Origin: Paraimprobicoccus trichonymphae
GTDB lineage: Bacteria; Bacillota; Clostridia; Oscillospirales; Acutalibacteraceae
Assembly: GCA_036322875.1 (NCBI GenBank)
Contig: AP027925.1
Span: forward strand, 744,001-808,000
DNA length: 64,000 bases
Direction of reading: 5' to 3'
Shown: piece by piece, positions 8,690 through 17,183 of the stretch
How positions within the stretch are numbered: position 1 is the stretch's first letter
Layout of the letters: each line of letters starts with the position of its first letter
Made by a program: the position numbers and the translations under genes
The notes under the pieces: generated by a model
The model's input: the letters and a program-made list of their open reading frames with translations, nothing else
Databases searched by the model: none
What the model was told of the DNA's origin: nothing

Positions 8690-9052
8690 TTAAAATTTCA
8701 AACCTGTTTCTCTTGCGCCATCTGCAAGTTCTTTAACTCTCCCATGATATAAATAACCACCTCTGTCGAATATTACTACATTTATTTTCTTTTTTAAAGC
8801 TTTTTCTGCCAGTAATTTCCCAACTTCTCTAGCAGCTATTTTATTTCCAGTACAAATATCTTTAAATTTTTTATCCAAGCTTGATGCCGAAACCAAAGTG
8901 ATTTTTTTATCATCATCTATAATCTGAGCATAAATATTTTTTAAAGATCTAAAAACATTTAATCTTGGGCGTTCAGCATTTCCAAAAATTTTATTTCTAA
9001 TTCTTTTATGCCTTTTAATTCTAGCTTTATTTCTATTAACTTCATTTATCAC
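8690..9052 (-). CDS. rplR: 50S ribosomal protein L18
   Basis: Binds 5S rRNA with L5. Start assigned to GTG at 9052 (MINEVNRNKARIKRHKRIRN), 8 bases after GAGG; another in-frame GTG at 9061 overlaps the Shine-Dalgarno site. This gives 120 residues, the family norm. RPRLNVFRSLKNIYAQIIDD and the C-terminal VVIFDRGGYLYHGRVKELAD are typical. Unusually, about 250 bases separate it from rplF. Confidence 0.95.
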   Translation of the reverse strand: MINEVNRNKARIKRHKRIRNKIFGNAERPRLNVFRSLKNIYAQIIDDDKKITLVSASSLDKKFKDICTGNKIAAREVGKLLAEKALKKKINVVIFDRGGYLYHGRVKELADGARETGLKF

Positions 9053-9073
9053 TATTTTCACCTCAACAAATCA

Positions 9074-9277
9074 TTATTTTTTTAATTTTTTCGCAAAAAA
9101 TATTGCTTCGTAATGTATATATTTAAAAAGTTCTGCAATTGCTAAAGCTCCACAAAAACCGCCTTTTAATACATGTCCAAAAACCGCACAACGAACACAA
9201 GTGCAAGTTAAAATATTATAAAATCCATAACCACAACACATTTTTATAACTAAAAACACTGTAAAATCCAAAATCAT
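9074..9277 (-). CDS. Hypothetical 67-residue Cys-rich hydrophobic protein between rplF and rplR
   Basis: An open frame of 67 codons fills the gap between rplF and rplR, genes that normally nearly touch. It encodes a hydrophobic protein with clustered cysteines (MCCGYGF, CTCVRCAVFGH, GGFCGALAIAEL) and a Lys-rich end. No convincing Shine-Dalgarno site precedes the ATG, and I recognise no family. It could be a lineage-specific gene carried along with the operon, or a chance frame in an insertion. Confidence 0.4.
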   Translation of the reverse strand: MILDFTVFLVIKMCCGYGFYNILTCTCVRCAVFGHVLKGGFCGALAIAELFKYIHYEAIFFAKKLKK

Positions 9278-9304
9278 TTATATATTTTTATCATACTAAA
9301 TTCC

Positions 9305-9850
9305 TTATTTAGATTTTTTACCAGTTTTTCCTTCTTTTCTTCTTATAATTTCATTTGCATACTTAATTCCTTTGCCTTTATAAGGTTCAGTTGGGCGTTT
9401 TTCTTTTATTTCTGCTGCAAATTGTCCTACTTTCTGTTTATTTAAGCCAGAAATTGTTATTTTATTTGTACCTTGAACCTCTATCTTGATATCTTCGGTT
9501 TCTGAGACTATAACTTGATGAGAATAACCTAAATTCATGACAAGATTTTTACTTTGTTTTTGAACTCTGTAACCAATACCGTTTACTTCTAAATCTTTTT
9601 TAAAACCCTCTGTGACACCTTTCACCATATTAAAAACAAGAGAACGTGTCAAACCATGCAAAGACTTGTTAAATTTACTGTCATTTGGTCTTTTTACTGT
9701 AATTACTTTAGGAGAAATTTCAATAGTCATATTATTATGAATTTCTTGATTTAATTCACCTTTTGGACCTTTTACATTTAAAATACCATCGTTAAAATTT
9801 ACTTCAACATTACCAGGAACATTTACAGGCTTTCTTCCAATTCTAGACAA
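9305..9850 (-). CDS. rplF: 50S ribosomal protein L6
   Basis: Large-subunit protein near the factor-binding centre, 181 residues with two similar domains. MSRIGRKPVNVPGNVEVNF and LNVKGPKGELNQ begin domain 1; the C-terminal signature GQFAAEIKEKRPTEPYKGKG and KYANEIIRRKEGK ends domain 2. TTG start behind AAAGGGGG. Order rpsH-rplF as usual. Confidence 0.97.
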   Translation of the reverse strand: MSRIGRKPVNVPGNVEVNFNDGILNVKGPKGELNQEIHNNMTIEISPKVITVKRPNDSKFNKSLHGLTRSLVFNMVKGVTEGFKKDLEVNGIGYRVQKQSKNLVMNLGYSHQVIVSETEDIKIEVQGTNKITISGLNKQKVGQFAAEIKEKRPTEPYKGKGIKYANEIIRRKEGKTGKKSK

Positions 9851-9898
9851 AATTTTAACCCCCTTTAGTTTACTTTATGTTAAAAAAATCCCTAAAAC

Positions 9899-10297
9899 TC
9901 ACCAAACATGAGCAAGAATTTCTCCACCCACATTTTCTTTTTTGGCTTTTTTATCGGTCATTATACCTTTAGAAGTAGAAACTATTGCAATTCCCAAACC
10001 ACCTAAAACTTTTGACATTTTTTCAGCACTGCTGTAATTCCTCAAACCAGGTTTTGAAATTCTTTTTAAACCTTTAATTACAGATTCTCTTTTATTTTTA
10101 TATTTAAGATAAACTTTTAATATATTTTGTTTTCTGTCTTCAAGTACATAAAACTTTCTTATATAACCTTCTTCAAGCAAAATCTGAACAATAGAGCTTT
10201 TCATATTAGAACTAGGTATTTTTACATAATCATGTCCAACAGAACTTGAATTTCTAATCCTAGTCAATAAATCAGCTATCTTATCAGTTGTTGGCAT
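9899..10297 (-). CDS. rpsH: 30S ribosomal protein S8
   Basis: Primary 16S rRNA binder, 132 residues. DKIADLLTRIRNSSSVGHDY at the N-terminus and LGGLGIAIVSTSKGIMTDKK with GGEILAHVW at the end are diagnostic. AAAGGAGGG precedes the ATG. A 219-base gap separates it from the upstream rpsN. In E. coli S8 represses the spc operon; no such site could be shown here. Confidence 0.97.
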   Translation of the reverse strand: MPTTDKIADLLTRIRNSSSVGHDYVKIPSSNMKSSIVQILLEEGYIRKFYVLEDRKQNILKVYLKYKNKRESVIKGLKRISKPGLRNYSSAEKMSKVLGGLGIAIVSTSKGIMTDKKAKKENVGGEILAHVW

Positions 10298-10516
10298 TCT
10301 TTCCCTCCTTTCTTATAAAAATTCTAGCAAAATTAAAATCAACTTACCTTATAATAGGTTTAATGTTTCATCGAAAACGTCTTAATATTTTCTCCACATT
10401 CGTAAATTCCGTCTGTTGTAGACGTACTTAAATTTAGTTTATTATAACAAATTTTGTTTGTCAACAAAAAATTCAAACGCAATCTTATAAAAAACAAATT
10501 TTCAAATTTGTTCAAA
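10298..10516 (-). other. Unusual 219-base gap inside the ribosomal operon with inverted repeats
   Basis: rpsN and rpsH normally lie close together. On the minus strand the gap holds AACAAA-A-TTTGTT, a perfect inverted repeat overlapping a TTGACA...TATAAT pair with only 12 bases between (too short for a standard promoter). Further on is a hairpin CGTCT-acaac-AGACG (about 10420-10434). No coding frame was seen. It may be an insertion scar, an internal promoter or a regulatory leader. Confidence 0.35.
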
Positions 10517-10702
10517 TTACCAACTTGCTTTCGTTACACCAGGAATTTCGCCTTTATAAGCCAAATTTCTAAAACAAATACGACACACACCAAATCTTCT
10601 TAAATATGAATGCGGTCTACCACAAATATTACACCTAGAATATTCTCTAGTACTGTATTTTTGCTTTCTTTTTTGCTTTACTTTTAGAGAAACTTTTGCC
10701 AT
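10517..10702 (-). CDS. rpsN: 30S ribosomal protein S14, type Z
   Basis: Zinc-binding short form of S14, 61 residues from the ATG at 10702, whose A is the last base of the rplE stop codon. MAKVSLKVKQKRKQKYSTR leads to the C-x2-C...C-x2-C zinc site (CNICGRPH and CRICFR) and the end GEIPGVTKASW. GGAGGTG lies 6 bases upstream inside rplE, so translation is probably coupled. Confidence 0.97.
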   Translation of the reverse strand: MAKVSLKVKQKRKQKYSTREYSRCNICGRPHSYLRRFGVCRICFRNLAYKGEIPGVTKASW

Positions 10703-11250
10703 CAAAACACCTCCGCTTTAAAAGGTGCACCAAGTAATAATAATAACTCTTTTGCTTCACTATCAGTTTTAGCAGTAGTCGTTATACTTATATCCATGCC
10801 CCTTATTTTATCTATTTTATCATATTTTATTTCCGGAAATATAAGCTGCTCTTTTATTCCCAAATTATAATTTCCGCGCCCATCAAAAGATTTTAAATTT
10901 ATTCCTTTGAAATCTCTTACTCTTGGCAAAGCAAAATTAAATAATTTATCTATAAAAACAAACATTTTTTTGTTTCTTAAAGTTACTTTAGCAGCGATTT
11001 TCATGCCTTCACGAACTTTAAAGTTGGAAACGGATTTTTTTGCCTTACATACAACTGGTTTTTGACCAGTGATTAGCGATAAATCATTCACAACGTTAAT
11101 TATAGTTTTAGAGTTATCCTTAGAATCACCAACACCAGAATTAATAATTATTTTTTTGAGTCTTGGCACTTGCATTTTATTTTTATAAGAAAATTTTTTA
11201 AGCAACAAATCCACAATCTGAGATTTATAATACTCTTTTAATCTTGACAA
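10702..11250 (-). CDS. rplE: 50S ribosomal protein L5
   Basis: 5S rRNA-binding protein of the central protuberance, 182 residues. VPRLKKIIINSGVGDSKD, the GQKPVVCKAKKSVSNFKVRE motif, DFKGINLKSFDGRGNYNLG and the end MDISITTTAKTDSEAKELL are typical. TTG start with AAAGGAGG upstream. The order rplX-rplE-rpsN is standard. Confidence 0.97.
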   Translation of the reverse strand: MSRLKEYYKSQIVDLLLKKFSYKNKMQVPRLKKIIINSGVGDSKDNSKTIINVVNDLSLITGQKPVVCKAKKSVSNFKVREGMKIAAKVTLRNKKMFVFIDKLFNFALPRVRDFKGINLKSFDGRGNYNLGIKEQLIFPEIKYDKIDKIRGMDISITTTAKTDSEAKELLLLLGAPFKAEVF

Positions 11251-11279
11251 ATCAAAACCTCCTTTCTCAATTTATTCTA

Positions 11280-11609
11280 TTATAGCATACTGTTACACTT
11301 TTTGCAGTAACGATGTTTTTTACCAGAATCGTCAAGTTTATGATTAACTCTAGTTTTTTTCTTGCAAGTAGGACAAACGAGTTGCACTTTACAAGCATAC
11401 AAAGCACTTTCAGTCTTTTTAATACCACTTTCTTGATCCGCTTTTTTAGCTTTAACATGCTTAGAAACTAAGTTAATACCTTTTACCATGAGCTTTTTTT
11501 CTTTCGGACTTACAGCTATAATCTTTCCTTGTTTATTCTTATCTTTGCCAGAAATCACAGCTACTAAGTCGCCAGTTTTCACATGAATTTTATTCCTCAA
11601 ATTTAACAT
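11280..11609 (-). CDS. rplX: 50S ribosomal protein L24
   Basis: Assembly initiator of the large subunit, 109 residues. The KOW motif is HVKTGDLVAVISGKDKNKQG; the C-terminal half has a zinc-ribbon-like CPTCKKKTRV...CKKCNSML. AAGGATG lies 9 bases before the ATG. It is the first gene of the operon here: rplN, rpsQ and the S10 block are not upstream, and a promoter lies directly in front. Confidence 0.95.
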   Translation of the reverse strand: MLNLRNKIHVKTGDLVAVISGKDKNKQGKIIAVSPKEKKLMVKGINLVSKHVKAKKADQESGIKKTESALYACKVQLVCPTCKKKTRVNHKLDDSGKKHRYCKKCNSML

Positions 11610-11632
11610 TTAAATCACATCCTTATTGGTTT

Positions 11633-11661
11633 AATATACTATGAATTATTTTGAATATCAA
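11633..11661 (-). promoter_or_regulatory. Consensus-like promoter for the rplX-hppA operon
   Basis: On the minus strand TTGATA (11661-11656) and TATATT (11638-11633) are 17 bases apart and only about 24 bases before the rplX start codon, leaving a short leader that holds the Shine-Dalgarno site. This is a good housekeeping-sigma promoter and would let the shortened operon start at rplX. Confidence 0.65.
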
Positions 11662-11939
11662 GTACTTTTTCTAAAAAAATACAAAAAATTGTTAAATTAA
11701 AAACTTGATAAATAAAATAATAATTTTTATTTTTTGATTCTTGGCTTTACGCTTTTTATAAGTTTCATTTAATTCCAAGCGTTAATTCTAATTGAATCCC
11801 CATGATTCTCATTTAATATTGACAATTTATTATTTTTTTAGTATTTTTGCACAACTTATCCAACCAAACTGAAGTTTAGTGATTTTTTTGCTTTTTTTTA
11901 ATAATAGACCTTTTGTGAAATTAGCTTAATTATAACTAC

Positions 11940-12482
11940 ATGAAATACGAAAAAGTAAATTTTAGAAAAATTAATGGAGTAAAACCACCAGTATTTGAAA
12001 AAATATTAGAAATATTGCGAAAAAAATATGAAAACAAACATAAGTATTACGGCACTATTCAAAAGCAGCATAGAATATAAATTGATTTTAATCGATGATA
12101 AATAAACTTTTATTATAAAGACTGAAATCACTGTAAAAAAAATCAGAAAAATTTGCTTTGAAAAAAACACGATTTCACGCGAAATCTAAAATCCGAATAA
12201 ACGAAAAAATTAAAGTAATTGCAGATACGGGTTTTCGTGAGATTTATAGATTTCATAAAAATCTAGAAATTTCTAAAAAGATAACTGAGAAGCAACTACT
12301 TATAAACCATAGAAAAACAAAAAAATCGTAAAATTTCAAGTTAGAAAGTTAAAATTAAGAATGTCATAAGGTTTGTTAAACGTTTTAGAGTACTTTCTGA
12401 AAAATATAGAAATCATAGAAAACGTTTTAATTTAAGGTTTAACTTAATTTGCGATATCGGCAATTTTGACACTGCTTTTTAA
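11940..12482 (+). pseudogene. Decayed IS5-family transposase, copy A
   Basis: The start MKYEKVNFRKINGVKPPVFE and the C-terminal part ADTGFREIYRFHKN...NFDTAF are fragments of one IS5-type DDE transposase, separated by an internal deletion and interrupted by frameshifts and stop codons. The C-terminal RNHRKRFNLRFNLI region can be read if frames are switched. An AATAGACCT end-like sequence lies about 35 bases upstream (about 11903) and recurs before copy B. Confidence 0.75.
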
Positions 12483-12506
12483 TTTCACCATTTCAAGGCA
12501 AGGAGG

Positions 12507-12527
12507 CCCTTGACTTTAGTTGTAGGG
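12507..12527 (+). repeat. IS200/IS605-type end hairpin relic
   Basis: CCCT...GACTTTAGTT...AGGG forms a hairpin with the CTTTAG loop typical of the right end of IS200/IS605-family elements (also the 3' end of their omega RNAs). No tnpB is beside it, so it is probably a scar between the two IS5 relics. Confidence 0.45.
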
Positions 12528-12582
12528 AGTAATTGCAATTTTTTTCTCAAATTTTATAATAGACCTGTCTAAAAACAAAAAA

Positions 12583-13120
12583 ATGCTAAAAATCTTAAAA
12601 AAAGATTATCAATCGACACACTGAAAAGGTGAAAGAAAGGGATTTTCAGTTGAATTCAGATTAATAATGGCACTTGAATATTGGCGAAAATACAGAAACA
12701 TGCGTCATATGGCCTTTGACTATGAAGTACCAAAATCAACGCTATGCAAATATATAATTTTTTGGGTGGAAGATGTGCTAAGACAGTCGGAAGAGTTCAA
12801 GATCAAAGAGATTAAAGAACGTTTTAAACCCGGTAATATTGAAAAAAATAATTTTGAAATGTTGTTCTTAGATGTTGAACAACAGCCCCGAAGTACAAAC
12901 AAAAAGTATCATACTCAGGTAAAAAAAGAGGCACACAACAAAATATCAAATTTTAGCCAATGCAAAAACACGTGAAATACTTGATGGTTTTTAATGCAAT
13001 CGACGCAACACACGATTTTGTAATATTTAAAAATTCTTTAGCCAAAACACTCGGGAAAAAAGTTAAAATTTATAGTATAAAGAAGTATACTATGGTATCT
13101 ATTTTTTACAAATTATGTCT
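12583..13120 (+). pseudogene. Decayed IS5-family transposase, copy B
   Basis: The longest open piece (12667-12975, MALEYWRKYRNMRHMAFDYE and KSTLCKYIIFWVEDVL) is the helix-turn-helix part of an IS5-type transposase. The preceding bases encode LKILKKDY in another frame. Later pieces resembling YSGKK, LANAKTREIL and VIFKNSLAKTLGKKVKIYS lie in shifted frames with stops. The catalytic region is incomplete, so the element cannot encode active transposase. Confidence 0.8.
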
Positions 13121-13359
13121 AATATATACATAACATGAAACTATCGGAAGCAAATAACAAAAATATGTGACGATCGATTTTCATCTAAAACTGTGTAATT
13201 TTGTCAGTTTATTAGATATATTCAAACTAAAAATGTGCCACAATTATTGCCAGCATAAATTTACCATTTTTTTAAATTTGAATAAAAAAAGATTCATGAT
13301 TAATATAGAATTGTTTATTTTTTAATTTTTTTCAATGTAATGTTTTTCAAAATTATATA

Positions 13360-13388
13360 TTGACATTTAAATATTAATGTGATAGTAT
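13360..13388 (+). promoter_or_regulatory. Strong promoter of the calpain-like protease gene
   Basis: TTGACA (13360-13365) and TAGTAT (13383-13388) are separated by exactly 17 bases, 57 bases upstream of the ATG at 13446. AAGGAG lies 11 bases before that ATG. The perfect -35 box suggests good vegetative expression. Confidence 0.7.
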
Positions 13389-13445
13389 TTTATTTTAGAT
13401 ATAATGTATTTATAATTTAAAAAATTGTAAGGAGTATTTTAGAAA

Positions 13446-14843
13446 ATGAAAAACAAAAAAATTAAGAGAAAATTATATTGTGGATTAATGTCTTTAGTCT
13501 CTAGTTTTAACATCTTTAATTATTCTGCAAAACCTGTAGTAAAGCCTGTAGTATTTAGTGCGACAGTTATGTCAGCTGTTACTTTGGGGTTTTTGTATTT
13601 TACACATAAAATTTTATCTAACAAGCATCCAAATATGCCTAATGCAAATTCTGCTTATGCTGAAAAAAATCCTATTATTCCGTCTAATGATAGAATTATT
13701 GATTGTGACGAAATTACTAATATAACAGACCCAATTTCTGACACTAGCCCTGATTATGATTTAACAAACAGTAGTGCGGGAAACCTTATTATTCCGTTTA
13801 ATGCTGAAATTACTGATTGTGGCGAAATTAATGGCATAACAGCCTCAAATACTACTCGATTTTCCAGTCGTATATTTGAAAAACCTCCAAGCAAAGATGA
13901 TATACACCAAGTAGGACGCGGCGACGATTTAGAAGATTGTTATATATTAAGTATACTCATTAGTATTTTAAATAAAAATCCTGAATTTATATATAATATG
14001 ATGAAAGATTTTGGAGAATATGTTATAGTAAGACTGTTTTCACCAAAAATAGATAATTTTGGAAATATAATATCTCTAAAACGTGTATACATAAAAGTTA
14101 ATAAAATTCGTTTAAATAGCAGTAAATGTGCGAACTGGGTAAATGTTTTAGAAATTGCTTATGCAGCTTCAAAATTGAATTGTTTGTCGTATAAAATCAA
14201 ATATCTTAAATCAGATAAAAAGACAAAAGAAAAATTTGGTGATAATATTAAAAGAGTTAAAAAATATGACAACAAAGAAAATGCTAGCATATCAGATATA
14301 CACAGGGGGTTTGCTGGAACTACATTAGCAATTTTCACCGGAAACATATGTGAGAATATTGAAAATAAAGAAGGTAATACACTTTTTGAAAATAAGCTTA
14401 ATTTGCCTTATTCTTTACAAGAAAATTCATTATTTTACAAACTGAATTCGTCAAAAATTACAACTGTTAATTTTCAAGAAAATAATATCAATATAGTAAG
14501 TAATCATGAATATGCTTTAGACCATACTGCGGAAGAAGGAGGAATTAAATTTATATATATTGCAGATCCATATCAGGGTAGAGCACAAGAAACAAATCCC
14601 ATGGAAGTTTCAGTTATATTAAAAAAAGGTGTAAACGCTTCGGATTATTGGAGGGCGATGTCAAATGGCGATGATATGGACAAATTTGACACAAATTATT
14701 CAGGACGTAATTTACCATGTCCGTGGTACGAGTGGAATGCAAACCAGATGACGAGAAAAAGTGGCAGAGGAAAAGCAGTTTTTCGTGTAGAACTACATGA
14801 TTTTTATCAGGTGTTTTCCGAAATATCTATCGGTCACATTTAA
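13446..14843 (+). CDS. Secreted or membrane-anchored calpain-like cysteine protease
   Basis: 465 residues. Residues 34-54 form a hydrophobic segment after a Lys-rich N-terminus, so the protein is probably exported or anchored. Residues 75-132 hold a twofold repeat (xIIPxNxxIxDCxEI). From residue 145 the sequence fits peptidase family C2: C165 in DLEDCYILS (catalytic Cys), WVNVLEIAYAASKL at 231-244 (the calpain W-x-x-LLE-x-AYA hallmark), H354 in NHEYALD, and IADPYQG at 372-378, where calpains have the catalytic Asn (here Asp374). No calcium-binding domain is visible. It is a single gene with its own promoter beside IS relics. A role in attacking host proteins is inference; the Asn-to-Asp change could lower activity. 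Confidence 0.7.
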   Translation: MKNKKIKRKLYCGLMSLVSSFNIFNYSAKPVVKPVVFSATVMSAVTLGFLYFTHKILSNKHPNMPNANSAYAEKNPIIPSNDRIIDCDEITNITDPISDTSPDYDLTNSSAGNLIIPFNAEITDCGEINGITASNTTRFSSRIFEKPPSKDDIHQVGRGDDLEDCYILSILISILNKNPEFIYNMMKDFGEYVIVRLFSPKIDNFGNIISLKRVYIKVNKIRLNSSKCANWVNVLEIAYAASKLNCLSYKIKYLKSDKKTKEKFGDNIKRVKKYDNKENASISDIHRGFAGTTLAIFTGNICENIENKEGNTLFENKLNLPYSLQENSLFYKLNSSKITTVNFQENNINIVSNHEYALDHTAEEGGIKFIYIADPYQGRAQETNPMEVSVILKKGVNASDYWRAMSNGDDMDKFDTNYSGRNLPCPWYEWNANQMTRKSGRGKAVFRVELHDFYQVFSEISIGHI

Positions 14844-15035
14844 ATTATAAATAATCAAACTTAATTTCATCATATTTATGATTAATTTTTACGATTTTTA
14901 AACAAATATAGCAATAGAATCACCAATTTTTTTAGAATTTACTGCTTCATATTAAATAATTTAAATTAGAATATTTTTTAATTTTTTTATATTATAAATT
15001 TACAATTATATAAAAATTAATTTGCTTTAAGTTCA

Positions 15036-15204
15036 ATTATGTACCAATAAAAGAAATCAACATTGCTCTTGGACACAATGCAAAATCAGGCCTTTTAAAA
15101 AAATTTTTTTAGAAAATGCTAATTGTGAAAAAAAGATATGTGAAAAGACAAAGGAAACTAAACTTAATGCTGAATACCAAAATTTTCGCAGACTATTCAG
15201 ATAA
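15036..15204 (+). pseudogene. Short gene remnant of unknown function
   Basis: In the otherwise empty 14844-15236 interval, VPIKEINIALGHNAKSGLLK can be joined, by one frame change in a run of T, to NANCEKKICEKTKETKLNAE and ends at a TAA at 15202. Codon use looks like coding sequence, but there is no start codon or Shine-Dalgarno site. Family not recognised. Confidence 0.35.
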
Positions 15205-15236
15205 ATAATTTAAAGATTGAATTTGTGGTACTTTTC

Positions 15237-17078
15237 TCATTTAAAAAATTCTTCAAAATAGATGTTATACCAAAGCAAAAAAGTATAAATGGTCCAAATT
15301 TTTCTACTGTTATCCCATTTGTTGTCATAATGATCTTCTAACAGTTTTAAAATTTTTTCTGTGTTAAAGAATTTTTTAGAGGCATCGGATTCAAAAGTGT
15401 TCTTTATTAAGTAAAAATATTTCTCCATTTTTATCCAATCTCTTATTGGCACTGGAAAACCTAATTTTTTCTTTTCAGCGGTTTCTTTTGGAAGTCTTTT
15501 TGAAGCTGCTAATCTTAAAGCATATTTTGTATTTAATTTATTTACTCTAAAATCTTTGGGTAAACTAGAAGCAATTTTAAAAACTTCCTTGTCTAAAAAA
15601 GGTACTCTTAGTTCCAAAGAATTAGCCATACTCATTCTATCGGCTTTTAGTAAAATGTCGCCTACTAACCACAAATTCATATCTAAATACTGCATTTTAG
15701 TGGTATTGTCATATTCTGAAGTTTGATCATAAAATTTTTTGCAAAAATCTTTAGGATCAGTTGAAAATTCAGGTTTTTTTAAAATTTTGTCTTTTTCTTC
15801 TTTTGTAAATATAAAAGCATTTCCTATAAATCTATCTTCGAGAGTTTTTTCACCTCGAATTATAAAACCTCTTCCCTTGAAATAAAATGGAAGTTTCTTT
15901 GCAATTTTAGCTAAAATTTTTCTAATAAATTCAGGTAATATTTTTTGGTACAAATTTAGGCTTTTAGATTCATTATAAATTGAATAACCACCAAAAAGTT
16001 CATCTGCACCTTCACCAGATAAAACTACTTTTACATGCTCATGAGCTTCTTTACAAACAAAATATAAAGCCACGCAAGAAGGATCAGCTAAAGGCTGGTC
16101 CATAAAATATTGAACCTTTTTTATAGTGCTCCAATACTCTTCTTCTGAGATTATTTTTACGTGGTGTTCTAAATTAAATTTGTCTGAAAATCTTTCAGCA
16201 TAAGCAACTTCGTTATATTTTTCATCAGAATCAAAACCGACTGTAAAAGCTTTTTGCCCTGAAAAATAAGAAGCAACGTAACTTGAATCTATTCCACTAG
16301 ATAAAAAGCACCCAACTTCTACATCGCTTATTTTATGTTTATTCACAGAATCTTCAAAAATCTTTTCTATATTTTCTACTGATTCTTTCAATCCTAGTTC
16401 GTCATTAATATTAAATAATGGCTTAAAATACTTTTTTTTAGCAACTTCACCATTTTTAAAATATAAATATTCTCCTGGCAATAAACTGTAAATGTTTTCA
16501 AAAAAAGTTTCTGGAGGTACAGAATACTGGAAAGATAAATAGTTATCCAGGGCCTTGTAATTGAATTTTTTTTCAAGTTCTGGAAAAACCAAAATACTTT
16601 TTATTTCTGAAGCGTAGACAAAATTTTCTTTCATATTACAATAATATAAGGGTTTTATTCCGAAAAAATCTCTTGCAAGAAAGACACTTTTTTCTTGTCT
16701 GTTAAATATAGAAAAAGCAAACATACCTCTTAATTTGTTTAAAACGTCCTCTCCATATTCTTCAAATCCATGAACAATGACTTCCGAATCTGTTTTAGTG
16801 TAAAATTTATGATTTTTAGATATTAATTCCTCTTTTAGTTCCTTATAATTATAAATTTCTCCATTGAAATTAATTACAAAATTGTTATTTTCATTATAGA
16901 TAGGTTGTTCACCAGTTTTAATATCTATAATGCTCAAGCGTCTAAAACCCATAGAAATAAAATTATCAGCAAAATACCCAACACTATCAGGGCCTCTATG
17001 AGTCATTAATTTAGTCATTTTTTTTATTACTTTTACTTTGTCCTGAACTATGCCTGTAAAACCACAAAGACCACACAT
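15237..17078 (-). CDS. asnB: Asparagine synthase (glutamine-hydrolysing)
   Basis: Makes asparagine from aspartate, ATP and glutamine. 613 residues: the N-terminal glutaminase domain begins with catalytic Cys2 (MCGLCGFTG), HRGPD and NGEIYN follow; the C-terminal synthetase domain has the pyrophosphate loop SSGIDSS at 260-266 and GEGADELFGGY. The length matches AsnB. No T-box-like leader was seen. It is divergent from ftsH across a 105-base spacer containing TATAAT boxes on both strands. Confidence 0.95.
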   Translation of the reverse strand: MCGLCGFTGIVQDKVKVIKKMTKLMTHRGPDSVGYFADNFISMGFRRLSIIDIKTGEQPIYNENNNFVINFNGEIYNYKELKEELISKNHKFYTKTDSEVIVHGFEEYGEDVLNKLRGMFAFSIFNRQEKSVFLARDFFGIKPLYYCNMKENFVYASEIKSILVFPELEKKFNYKALDNYLSFQYSVPPETFFENIYSLLPGEYLYFKNGEVAKKKYFKPLFNINDELGLKESVENIEKIFEDSVNKHKISDVEVGCFLSSGIDSSYVASYFSGQKAFTVGFDSDEKYNEVAYAERFSDKFNLEHHVKIISEEEYWSTIKKVQYFMDQPLADPSCVALYFVCKEAHEHVKVVLSGEGADELFGGYSIYNESKSLNLYQKILPEFIRKILAKIAKKLPFYFKGRGFIIRGEKTLEDRFIGNAFIFTKEEKDKILKKPEFSTDPKDFCKKFYDQTSEYDNTTKMQYLDMNLWLVGDILLKADRMSMANSLELRVPFLDKEVFKIASSLPKDFRVNKLNTKYALRLAASKRLPKETAEKKKLGFPVPIRDWIKMEKYFYLIKNTFESDASKKFFNTEKILKLLEDHYDNKWDNSRKIWTIYTFLLWYNIYFEEFFK

Positions 17079-17183
17079 TTATTTTTAACTTCCCCTATGC
17101 TTTTTATAAAATTATATCATTTTATTGAAAATTATTAAAAAAAATCACAAATTGTATTATAATGAACCTAGGAGTGCATTTTA

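Noticed and set aside
17124..17170. TTGAAA and TATAAT before ftsH as a promoter
   Set aside because: The boxes are about 27 bases apart, too far for a standard sigma-A promoter, and no better -35 box fits the TATAAT.
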